Assembly (NCBI GenBank): GCA_001800675.1 | Contig: MGVW01000035.1 | Span: 172,772-208,593, forward strand | DNA length: 35,822 nucleotides | Origin: Euryarchaeota archaeon RBG_13_57_23 | Lineage (GTDB): Archaea > Thermoplasmatota > Thermoplasmata > UBA10834 | Direction: 5' to 3' | In this document: piece after piece, positions 11,193 to 19,341 of the stretch | How the letters are laid out: every line of letters begins with the position of its first letter | Numbering within the stretch: the stretch's first letter is position 1 | Translations under genes and position numbers: made by a program | The notes under the pieces: generated by a model | What the model was told of the DNA's origin: nothing | Database searches by the model: none | The model's input: only the letters and a program-made list of their open reading frames with translations

Positions 11193-11946
11193 CCGCTCCC
11201 CGCCTGCCAGAGAGGAGCATCGACCCAAATGTCGGCCCCATCCTTGGTAGGCCAAACGTGGTCGACACCGCCATCCCGATCACAATCAGTCCTGGGTGGC
11301 AGAATCCGCTGTGCTCCACGACGGCGTCCTCGCTCTTCTCGATCCACATCGGCCCGAACCCGGGCGTCTTGATCAGGCCCCGTTCCTCGAGCTTCTTCAC
11401 GACCATCGCATCATGTCCGGTCGCATCTATGACGAGCTTCGATTCAAGCGCAATGGGATCCACGCACGTGATCTGTCTGGGGAGTGCACCAACGGGGGTC
11501 CAATTCACCACGGCGCCGGCCACCCTGTTCTTCTCCCTGAGCACGATGTCATCGAACGAGGCCATGTTCAGAATGCTCACGCCTGCCTCACAGGCTGAAG
11601 CGATGAGTTTGGAGCATGCAAGTGGTCCTGGGGTCATGTAAAGCCCCTTCTCGTACATCTTGTACTTCACTTTCAGTTCGTCGAGTACCTTCTGGGCGGG
11701 TGCGCGGACTGTGATGGTGTTCATCAAGAAGCCGCCTATCCAGAAACCTCCTCCGAGATAGTTGTTCCTCTCGACCACGAGCACTCTAACACCCTTAAGA
11801 GCTAGATCGCGGGCTGCCATCAGGCCGCTTGGGCCGCCGCCGATGACGATGACATCAGTCTCGGCGTTCTCGTCCATGTCCTTCGCGAACTGGGATATTA
11901 TCGCTCTCGTGACAGCGCTCTCGGAGGATTTCTCGAATATCGGCAT
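11161..11946 (-). CDS. thi4: Thiazole synthase / ribose-1,5-bisphosphate isomerase family (Thi4)
   Basis: [46 protein letters not shown], then [23 protein letters not shown], then [18 protein letters not shown]. Confidence 0.92.
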   Translation of the reverse strand: MPIFEKSSESAVTRAIISQFAKDMDENAETDVIVIGGGPSGLMAARDLALKGVRVLVVERNNYLGGGFWIGGFLMNTITVRAPAQKVLDELKVKYKMYEKGLYMTPGPLACSKLIASACEAGVSILNMASFDDIVLREKNRVAGAVVNWTPVGALPRQITCVDPIALESKLVIDATGHDAMVVKKLEERGLIKTPGFGPMWIEKSEDAVVEHSGFCHPGLIVIGMAVSTTFGLPRMGPTFGSMLLSGRRGADVAYKYLKKK

Positions 11947-12169
11947 GCTTCTTCACCGGATTGCGAAGTGCGCATACCAGCTCCCCGAATATAAGTATTC
12001 GCATTTGACCACTGGAGGCCTCGTTTCCGCGCAATCAGCCTGTAAGGGACAACGAATATCTCCTCTCCGAATGATATTAGCAGCTGCGGAGCGGAGCTGG
12101 AATCTTGTCTACGCCCCGCGAGCGAGAAGACCTGGCTCCGCTCCCACCACAGCAAAGGAGATGACAAGA

Positions 12170-12310
12170 ATGGCAATCGACCCAATATGCAAAATGGAAG
12201 TGGATCCGAAGACCGCGAAGTGGAAATCAGAGTACAACGGAAAGGAGTATTTCTTCTGCGCACCTGGGTGCAAGAAGGCTTTTGACAAGAATCCAGGGAA
12301 ATACGCGTGA
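12170..12310 (+). CDS. Small YHS-domain protein
   Basis: MAIDPICKMEVDPKTAKWKSEYNGKEYFFCAPGCKKAFDKNPGKYA, complete YHS domain; an alternative ATG lies at 12161. Confidence 0.88.
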   Translation: MAIDPICKMEVDPKTAKWKSEYNGKEYFFCAPGCKKAFDKNPGKYA

Positions 12311-12322
12311 ATTGAAAAATGA

Positions 12323-12976
12323 CTAGTGGGCGTGCACGGGGACTTCCTCAACCATGGGGGTCTTCACGATGCCCGCCGATTTCTTCAACTTCTCGTACTT
12401 CTCCCTGTAAAGCCTCTCGCAGACGCTGCAGCAGAGATAGTGGTACTTCCCGTCCAGCTTGATCTTCACGCCCTCGTCCCTCATCATGTGCCCACAATAG
12501 TAGCACTTGATCAGAAGGCCGGCCTCGTCCGTCAGAGCCGCCCTCGGACTTTCCTTGGGAACCCTCATGACCATCGAGTTGTCCATGCGGACAATCTCTG
12601 AGATCTTGCCCAAGGACTCGAGGAACTTCTGGTATTTCGTCTGGTTGAAGAACGCGAGGATGCATAGAATCCGCGAATCGGATAGGACGTAGATCTGCCT
12701 CACGATCTCCTCATCCTTGATCTTGTCGACGACCCTATCGATGTCAGCGGGTTTTGACTCGAGGGTTAGTGCGACCGATACCTGCCCGAGCATGTCGGCA
12801 TCCAGGACTGTCGAATACCCCTTGATCAGTCCGACGTCGAGCATAGCTTGAACCCTGGAGCTTACTGTGGGCGTGCTCACGCTAATCCGTGATGATATGT
12901 CCCTGAAGGACGCCCTTCCGTCCCTCTGGAGTTCTCTTAGAATCTTCCTGTCAACTTCGTCTAGGTTGAGAGCCAT
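12323..12976 (-). CDS. Lrp/AsnC-type transcriptional regulator with C-terminal TRASH metal-binding domain
   Basis: N-terminal LNLDEVDRKILRELQRDGRASFRDISSRISVSTPTVSSRVQAM (HTH); C-terminal CYYCGHMM...YHYLCCSVCERLYREKYEKL (TRASH cysteines). Confidence 0.88.
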   Translation of the reverse strand: MALNLDEVDRKILRELQRDGRASFRDISSRISVSTPTVSSRVQAMLDVGLIKGYSTVLDADMLGQVSVALTLESKPADIDRVVDKIKDEEIVRQIYVLSDSRILCILAFFNQTKYQKFLESLGKISEIVRMDNSMVMRVPKESPRAALTDEAGLLIKCYYCGHMMRDEGVKIKLDGKYHYLCCSVCERLYREKYEKLKKSAGIVKTPMVEEVPVHAH

Positions 12977-13120
12977 GAATGATGCTAGAACCAGGAGGGG
13001 GATATCCTTTTCACTTGAAAGGTACGGGTGCTAAAGCCAGACAAATATGTAAAGCGTTCAATCAAGCCCGGTTGCCAGCTCGGCAAGAAAGTTGCTTGGT
13101 TTTTCCATTTGAGGTCGGAG

Positions 13121-13366
13121 TCAAACCCCTCTCTTCTTAAGGGCTTCGATTTCCTTGTTCAACTCCAGTATTGCGCCCCAGACCTCTCGGAATTCCATGC
13201 CAATCCGGTGGCTATACGCATCCATTTCGCTGAGTTCGCGATGCGCCCAGTATTCTGGATCGATCTTGTTTGCGAACTCAGCCCTACCTGTTTCTTTAGA
13301 GATATCGATTCCCCCACACCTGAAGTGAGCTATCCCGTCTAAGGTTTTTCGGCCGTTGTGGACAGT
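13121..13366 (-). pseudogene. Start-less minus-strand open frame (81 codons) with protein-like coiled-coil C-terminus; gene remnant or unannotated small gene
   Basis: Not in the ORF track. Translates to TVHNGRKTLDGIAHFRCGGIDISKETGRAEFANKIDPEYWAHRELSEMDAYSHRIGMEFREVWGAILELNKEIEALKKRGV-stop; only internal ATGs. Confidence 0.35.
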
Positions 13367-13576
13367 TCAGCGTGGGTATGATACGCCTTCGCGACGCCTC
13401 GTCGTGCCTTCTTATCATGTATGAGGGCCTGAGATCGGAGACATTGCCGAACTCGCACCAATCGCGGATTGACGCGACCAAACCATTGCTGGCGATGCTT
13501 GACATACCGTTCACTCGAGAGATACGGTGGTGCGAGCTACAACAAGTGGCAGAACCGGTTGTGCGAACCGCGGAAT

Positions 13577-14494
13577 CTACTCTCTCAACTGTTCAGGCTC
13601 CCGGCCATATCCTCTCGCGAGCACTATGTAGAGTCCCAGAACCACTAGGGCTCCCCCCAGGATGATCCAGGTTCCCGGGATCTCGTTCGGAGGGAGCGCG
13701 AAGACCAGGATCGAGGCGCCCACGGGTTCTCCGAGCACGCTGGTGGAGATGATATGTGCGGGTAGCTTTCGAAGCGCGTAGTTGAACATGGTATGGCCAA
13801 GGATCGTGGGAATGATGGCCATGAGGAGGAATAGGGTGAGTTCCCTGCTATCGCTGACAAGAAGCTGGTCCCCTGCGACGAATGCTGAGATGAAGAGCAG
13901 CCCCGCCGAGAGACCGTATACGGAGAACGAGTACGGAATCACGGAAAGGGTCCTTCTGGCGACCCTGCCGGAAAGGAAGTAGATCCCGGCGCAGATGCCT
14001 CCCAGGAACGCCAGAAGATCCCCGAGGAGCGTGTCTGACCCATTTGAGTAGTCCGTTATGTATATGACAGCGACCCCGGAAAACGCGATGACTATCCCGA
14101 ACGCGGCAATGCGCCTCACGCGGTCCTTCAGCAGGAAGTGGGACACGGCTGCCACGAAGATGGGATGAGACGTGACGAGAATCACGGACGTGGCCACGAG
14201 GGTGAGCGACAACGACACTATCCAGAGACCGAAATGGAAGGTAAGCGCTATGCCGCTGAGGCCCACGAGCGCGAGCTCCTTCCTCGAGAATCCCATGATC
14301 TCCTTGAATCCGTGCGTGAACAGCAGATACGGCAGCAGTATGGCAGAGGTCATGGCGAGCCTGTAGGCCGCGATGATGAACGGTGGGCTCTCGCTCCACT
14401 TGATGAATAGAGAGGCGAAAGAAACGGAGACCATTGCGATTCCGACGGCGAGATATGCCTTCGAATTCTCGCTCATCGGTGGCATGTGTTTCAC
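13577..14494 (-). CDS. EamA/DMT family transporter
   Basis: Ten hydrophobic segments; FIIAAYRLAMTSAILLPYLL, LGDLLAFLGGICAGIYFLSGR, LGEPVGASILVFALPPNEIPGTWIILGGALVVLGLYIV typical of EamA repeats. Confidence 0.88.
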   Translation of the reverse strand: MKHMPPMSENSKAYLAVGIAMVSVSFASLFIKWSESPPFIIAAYRLAMTSAILLPYLLFTHGFKEIMGFSRKELALVGLSGIALTFHFGLWIVSLSLTLVATSVILVTSHPIFVAAVSHFLLKDRVRRIAAFGIVIAFSGVAVIYITDYSNGSDTLLGDLLAFLGGICAGIYFLSGRVARRTLSVIPYSFSVYGLSAGLLFISAFVAGDQLLVSDSRELTLFLLMAIIPTILGHTMFNYALRKLPAHIISTSVLGEPVGASILVFALPPNEIPGTWIILGGALVVLGLYIVLARGYGREPEQLRE

Positions 14495-14525
14495 GGGTCC
14501 GAAGAGTCGCTCTCCACCGTCCGAG

Positions 14526-15026
14526 CTAGTAGATGGTGACGCCCTTGACGCCCTTTGCCTGCCTAATCGCAGGTATCAGTTCAGAAGGCACTTGGCTTTC
14601 GGTCACGATGAACAGTTTGGGCTCCTCGGACGTCATGGGGTCATCCACAATGGCCTGCCTGATGCTGATGTTGCCCCTGGATAGTATGTCAGCCACCGCC
14701 GCGATGATGCCCGGTTCGTGGGCGTTCGTGGGGACTATCTCGATGGCGGTCCAACCCATGGCGGACGCAGCGTTCTTGAGATGGTTGGTCGGGAGTAGCT
14801 GAGAGAAGAACTTGAGCAGCGTTGGGTCGCCCTTGATGGTCTCGATTGTCGACTTCACGACTCTACGGTCGACGCCTGCAGCTCTTGCGAGCGCGGAATC
14901 TGCGATCTGCACATCACCGCACAGGACCTCGTCCCTCTCAATCCGCAGCCCGTACTTCAAGAGGTATCTGGCGACCTTCGCCTGGGACGGGTACTTCTCG
15001 AAGTAGTTCGCAATCTTGTCCCACAT
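14526..15026 (-). CDS. HTH + ACT-domain predicted regulator of amino-acid metabolism
   Basis: MWDKIANYFEKYPSQAKVARYLLKYGL...IADSALARAAGVDRRVVKSTIETI (HTH-like) followed by an ACT-like region (TAIEIVPTNAHEPGIIAAVADILSRGNISIRQAIVDD). The ORF-track extension to 15422 runs into the divergent gene; start taken at ATG 15026. Confidence 0.8.
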   Translation of the reverse strand: MWDKIANYFEKYPSQAKVARYLLKYGLRIERDEVLCGDVQIADSALARAAGVDRRVVKSTIETIKGDPTLLKFFSQLLPTNHLKNAASAMGWTAIEIVPTNAHEPGIIAAVADILSRGNISIRQAIVDDPMTSEEPKLFIVTESQVPSELIPAIRQAKGVKGVTIY

Positions 15027-15177
15027 ATCAATCGGATGATTACATGTGTACAGTAATAGATTAATATTGCGTCCAATGTACGCAATCGCACTCTGGCCCG
15101 GTAGCAAGGAGCTTATACATCCAGCTACATGGCGAACACATTGACACAGAATAGCACGGTACTTGAATGGTGAGGGC
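15027..15177. promoter_or_regulatory. Divergent promoter region with two inverted repeats (ATTAC-N9-GTAAT at 15039-15057; ATTGCGT-N7-ACGCAAT at 15066-15086) and AT-rich TATA-like elements
   Basis: Direct inspection: arms are perfect; TATA-like atattaatc (minus direction, ~15058-15068) and cttatacat (plus direction, ~15112-15120). Confidence 0.6.
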
Positions 15178-15963
15178 ATGATTGGAAAGACGATCAGGCT
15201 GAGGCGGATCTTCAACCAGAAGACAGGGAAGACCGTCATCGTGCCGATGGACCACGGGATATCATTGGGTCCCGTCCAGGGCATTGCTGATATCAAAACT
15301 ACTATAGACAAGGTCGCCGAGGGGGGCGCCTCCGCGATAGTCATACACAAGGGTCTTGTACCGTATGCGGGCCCCTCGCTCGGGGCGAAGCTCGGTCTGA
15401 TCGTGCACATATCCGCCAGCACTTCTGTCTCTCCAGACCCGAACTACAAGGTCCTCGTGGCCCGGGCGGACGCCGCCGCAGCGCTCGGGGCGGACGGGAT
15501 CTCCATTCACTGTAACGTGGGGTGCGACGCCGAGGACAAGATGATCTCCGACTTCGGCATGGTCTCGGACAGATGCAGGGAACTCGGCATGCCGCTTCTC
15601 GCGATGTGCTACCCGAGAGGGAAGAACATCAAGGACTCGTACGAGGTCGGAGTCGTCTCACACTGCGCCCGGCTGGCAGCCGAGCTCGGGGCGGACGTCG
15701 TCAAGACCAACTTCACCGGGTCCATAGATACTTTCAAAACGGTCGTCAAGGGCACCCCGATACCAGTGGTCATCGCAGGTGGGCCGAAGATGGGCTCGGA
15801 GTTCGACCTCCTCTCGATGGTCTACGATGCGATGCAGGCGGGAGCCATGGGCATATCGATCGGCCGGAACGTGTTCCAGCACGAGGATGTGGCCGGCATC
15901 ACAAGGAGACTCTCGCAGATAGTTTTCGAGGGCATGCCGCCCAAGGATCAGTACAGGCGGTGA
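15178..15963 (+). CDS. aroA': 2-amino-3,7-dideoxy-D-threo-hept-6-ulosonate (ADH) synthase / class I FBA-like aldolase
   Basis: MIGKTIRLRRIFNQKTGKTVIVPMDHGISLGPVQGI...GADVVKTNFTGSIDTFKTVV...PVVIAGGPKMGSEFDLLSMVYDAMQAGAMGISIGRNVFQ. ATG 15178 preferred over TTG 15163. Confidence 0.92.
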   Translation: MIGKTIRLRRIFNQKTGKTVIVPMDHGISLGPVQGIADIKTTIDKVAEGGASAIVIHKGLVPYAGPSLGAKLGLIVHISASTSVSPDPNYKVLVARADAAAALGADGISIHCNVGCDAEDKMISDFGMVSDRCRELGMPLLAMCYPRGKNIKDSYEVGVVSHCARLAAELGADVVKTNFTGSIDTFKTVVKGTPIPVVIAGGPKMGSEFDLLSMVYDAMQAGAMGISIGRNVFQHEDVAGITRRLSQIVFEGMPPKDQYRR

Positions 15964-15967
15964 TCAC

Positions 15968-16999
15968 CTGATCGACCGCCAAATCTGGGTCGGTGCCCTT
16001 TTCCAACCCAGTAGTGAAAGCAGGAAGAAGATAGTCCTCTCCGCTCTGGAGAACGGTTTCGATACCGTGGTCCTCGAGAGACGCGACCTCGATTTCACGG
16101 ACCTGGGCAGGTTCAGAGCGCTCGTCATCGACGGCAAGGAAATCAAGGAAGACGATGAGACGGTCGCGCACTTGGTCGAGATAAGGGGGAAAGCTGACGA
16201 ACTGCGCGCGAAGAAGCTGGCGGAGAGGGGCAAGACCGTCGTCATCTCGGCGAAGGACTGGAAGGTCATCCCTCTTGAGAACCTGATAGTCCACTTCCAG
16301 GGCTCCGGGTCCAAGCTCCTGATGCTCTCGAGAACGTCCGAAGAGGCTAAGCTCTTCTTCGAGACCATGGAGCGGGGCGCAGATGGGGTCCTGATTGTGC
16401 CCGAAAAACTGGAGGAGCTCGCCAAGCTGAGGAAGCTATTGGAGGAGCGCTCCCCCAAACTCGAATTGAAAGAGGCCAAGATAACCTCCCTGAGACAACT
16501 CGGCCTCGGGGACAGGGTCTGCATAGACACTTGTTCGATGCTCCAGATAGGCGAGGGCATGCTGATAGGCAACCAGTCATCATGCCTCTTTCTAATTCAC
16601 TCAGAGACCCTGGGATCGGAATACGCAGCGTCCAGGCCCTTCAGGGTGAACGCCGGGCCAGTGCATGCATATATATTGATGCCTGACGGAAGCACGAGAT
16701 ACCTCTCGGAGCTCCAGGGAGGAGACGAAGCGCTGGTCGTGGGTGCGGACGGGCACACAAGAAAGGTGGTGGTCGGGAGGACCAAGGTGGAGAGGAGGCC
16801 CCTCCTGCTCATCGAGGCAGACGCCGATGGGGAGAGATTCTCAACCATCGTCCAGAACGCGGAGACGATAAGGGTCTACTCGAAGGGAAAGGTCGTGTCC
16901 GTCTCGAAGCTCAAGCTGGGCGACACGATCCTCATCAAACTGGAGCGCGGAGGCAGGCATTTCGGGATGTATGTGAAGGAGACCATCCGGGAGAAGTAA
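15968..16999 (+). CDS. aroB': 3-dehydroquinate synthase II (AroB'); predicted non-canonical CTG start
   Basis: ORF-track start (GTG 16067) omits the conserved N-terminus; upstream in-frame codons read LIDRQIWVGALFQPSSESRKKIVLSALENGFDTVVLER. Body contains LRQLGLGDRVCIDTCSMLQIGEGMLIGNQSSCLFLIHSETL...FRVNAGPVHAYIL. Confidence 0.88.
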   Translation: MIDRQIWVGALFQPSSESRKKIVLSALENGFDTVVLERRDLDFTDLGRFRALVIDGKEIKEDDETVAHLVEIRGKADELRAKKLAERGKTVVISAKDWKVIPLENLIVHFQGSGSKLLMLSRTSEEAKLFFETMERGADGVLIVPEKLEELAKLRKLLEERSPKLELKEAKITSLRQLGLGDRVCIDTCSMLQIGEGMLIGNQSSCLFLIHSETLGSEYAASRPFRVNAGPVHAYILMPDGSTRYLSELQGGDEALVVGADGHTRKVVVGRTKVERRPLLLIEADADGERFSTIVQNAETIRVYSKGKVVSVSKLKLGDTILIKLERGGRHFGMYVKETIREK

Positions 17000-18475
17000 A
17001 TGACCATAATCGTCGCTTCTCTCGTCGGGGGAAGCATTGCTGGAGTTTCGGGCTCGTCAAAGGCAGCATTCAGACAGGGAGCAGATGCGGTGGAGGTCAG
17101 GCTGGATCACTTCGGCAACCTCAAACCGTCAGCCCTGCCCAGGATACGTGATGCGTGCCAGGGCTCGACGATCGCCACTCTTCGCTCGAAAGAAGAGGGC
17201 GGGAAATCGAAGCTGGGTCCGAAAGCCAGAGACTCGATGCTGCGGGAGATAGTCCGCGCTGGATTCCACGGCGTCGATCTTGAAATCGGAAGCGACCGCG
17301 CGCTGCTCAGAGAGCTCGGAGGGAGCAAGGATCGACCTGTGACGATCGCATCCGCTCATTTCTGGAACCCTGTTCCCGAAGGGCTGGTCGAATCGACCCT
17401 CAACCAAGCGTGCATGCTAGGCGATGTCGGCAAGGTGGCCATGCAGTGCGAGGACGCCGCTCAGGCAGTCATGCTGGCCAACATCGGCATGAAATACGCG
17501 ACCCGTGGGAAGCGATTCGTGATCATCGGCATGGGAGACCAGGGCAGGCTCACCAGAGTCTGCGCGAGCAGGATCGGATCCGCGATGATGTTCGCCTGCC
17601 TTGGCGGGAAGGAGGCGGCTCCTGGCCAGCTCGATGTGAATACCCAGAAGCTCTTCGATTCAGGGCCGCTGGTTTTCGGGCTCGTCGGGCACCCGGTCTC
17701 CCACTCCGTGTCAAAGCAGATGCACGAGGCGGCGCTCAAGGATTTGGGGCTCGTGGGAGCATACATTCCACTCGACTTCCCACCGGGCGCTTTCGACCAT
17801 CATGCATTAGCCACCCTGAGGACCATCGGCTTCCAGGGGCTCAACGTCACGATCCCGCACAAGGGGACGGCCTTCGAAATCGCAACCCGGACGGAGCAAT
17901 CGGCCTCCGCGACAAAGGCGGTCAACACCATCAGGTTCAAAGACGGTAAGATTATAGGAGAAAACACGGATGTGTTCGGCTTCTCAACTCTGGTTGAAGG
18001 AAAAATACACATCACCAAACACACCAGGGTCCTCATCGTTGGGGCAGGCGGTGCCTCTCGCGCGGTCGCGTACGTGCTCAGGAAGCTCGGGGCGAAATTC
18101 GAGGTCGCGGACATCGAGGCGTCCAGGGCGACGGACCTCGCGAGGATGTTCGGTGGAAGGGCGGTCTCAGTTCGCTCGGCCATGAGCGCTGATGAGCCAT
18201 ATGACCTAGTGATCAATTGCACTCCCGTCGGCATGAAAGGGATGCCCGGTAGCCCAGTGAAGGCGAACCTCTTCACGCGAGGCTCCGTGTACATAGATAT
18301 CGTCTACAATCCGGAGTCGACCGCTGCGATGAAGCTGGCCAGAAGGAAAGGCGCCAGGGTCTACGGAGGGCTCGAGATGCTCGTCCAGCAGGGGGCACAG
18401 TCCTTCAGGCTATGGACGGGGAGGGAGCCGGATGTGGGCGTCATGAGGAGCGTCGCGAGGAGGGCGCTGAGATGA
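17000..18475 (+). CDS. aroDE: Bifunctional 3-dehydroquinate dehydratase (type I) / shikimate 5-dehydrogenase
   Basis: N-terminal DAVEVRLDHFGNL, IASAHFWNPVPEG, GDVGKVAM, MGDQGRLTRV (type I DHQase); C-terminal VFGLVGHPVSHSVSKQMHEAAL, GLNVTIPHKGTAF, NTDVFGF, GAGGASRAV (AroE). Confidence 0.93.
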   Translation: MTIIVASLVGGSIAGVSGSSKAAFRQGADAVEVRLDHFGNLKPSALPRIRDACQGSTIATLRSKEEGGKSKLGPKARDSMLREIVRAGFHGVDLEIGSDRALLRELGGSKDRPVTIASAHFWNPVPEGLVESTLNQACMLGDVGKVAMQCEDAAQAVMLANIGMKYATRGKRFVIIGMGDQGRLTRVCASRIGSAMMFACLGGKEAAPGQLDVNTQKLFDSGPLVFGLVGHPVSHSVSKQMHEAALKDLGLVGAYIPLDFPPGAFDHHALATLRTIGFQGLNVTIPHKGTAFEIATRTEQSASATKAVNTIRFKDGKIIGENTDVFGFSTLVEGKIHITKHTRVLIVGAGGASRAVAYVLRKLGAKFEVADIEASRATDLARMFGGRAVSVRSAMSADEPYDLVINCTPVGMKGMPGSPVKANLFTRGSVYIDIVYNPESTAAMKLARRKGARVYGGLEMLVQQGAQSFRLWTGREPDVGVMRSVARRALR

Positions 18476-19341
18476 TTGGCAAAGCCGCCTGCAGAGGCGC
18501 AGCCACGATAGTGAACGCGATCGCGACCGGCAAGGGCGCTGCATTTGGGATCTCGCTCGAGGTCGATGCCGCAGTAGAGCTCACAGAGGGTCCCGGAGAG
18601 ATCACGCTGAGGGATTCCCGGGAGGGAGCCGACCTCGTCGCTGGGTGTGTCCGAGCCATTGCGAAGAAGGCACTCGGCAACAGGATGGTCAACGGCGAGG
18701 TCCATGTCAAATCCGAGATTCCAGTCTCCAGAGGCCTGAAAAGCAGCAGCGCTGTGTCCAACGCCGTCGCGCTGGCGACTGCTAAAGCCGTGGGAACGGA
18801 TCTTCCTGATATGGAGATCATTCTGGCCGGGATCGAGGAGTCGATCAAGGCGGGAGTCACTATCACAGGAGCGTTCGATGACGCATCCGCCTGCTACTTC
18901 GGCGGGGTCGTCGTGACGGACAACAGGAACTTCGCGATACTTCACAGGGGAACTCTTGATCCCGACCTCGAAGTGCTCCTGCACGTGCCCGACAGGAAGA
19001 TTACCAAGGCAAGCGTCAAAGGACTCGACTTCAGTCCCATAAGGAAGGAGGTAGAGAAGGCCTACGAGCTGGCCATGCAAGGCAGCTACCTGAAGGCGAT
19101 GGAGGTCAATTCCAGAGCGTATGCAAAGGTCCTCGACGTCTCAGAGGACGTCGCTGAGCTTGCCCGCAAGAAGGGAGCTCTGGCTGCTGGCATCTCGGGC
19201 ACTGGCCCCGCGACCGCGATCATATGCGACAAGGCGGATGTCGGAGTGCTCATGAGCGCGCTCCAGAATCATGATGGCGCTGTACTGAGAGCGCACATCA
19301 ACGACGTCCCAGCGAGGGAGGTGGTTCCACGCCTCTTGTAG
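18472..19341 (+). CDS. Archaeal (GHMP) shikimate kinase
   Basis: MIGKAACRGAATIVNAIATGKGAAFGISLEVDAAVEL, SRGLKSSSAVSNAVALA, SGTGPATAIICD; ATGA overlap with aroDE stop. Confidence 0.92.
   Translation: MIGKAACRGAATIVNAIATGKGAAFGISLEVDAAVELTEGPGEITLRDSREGADLVAGCVRAIAKKALGNRMVNGEVHVKSEIPVSRGLKSSSAVSNAVALATAKAVGTDLPDMEIILAGIEESIKAGVTITGAFDDASACYFGGVVVTDNRNFAILHRGTLDPDLEVLLHVPDRKITKASVKGLDFSPIRKEVEKAYELAMQGSYLKAMEVNSRAYAKVLDVSEDVAELARKKGALAAGISGTGPATAIICDKADVGVLMSALQNHDGAVLRAHINDVPAREVVPRLL

Noticed and set aside
11947-12160. Possible TPP riboswitch in the thi4 leader
   Set aside because: No CTGAGA or other conserved THI-box core found on the minus strand upstream of thi4.
13028-13342. 104-aa plus-strand ORF
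   Set aside because: The opposite strand gives a more protein-like translation ending in ELNKEIEALKKRGV; the plus frame has no recognisable domain.
15027-15422. N-terminal extension of the ACT regulator ORF
   Set aside because: Would run through the promoter region and antisense to ADH synthase; the conserved protein begins at ATG 15026.
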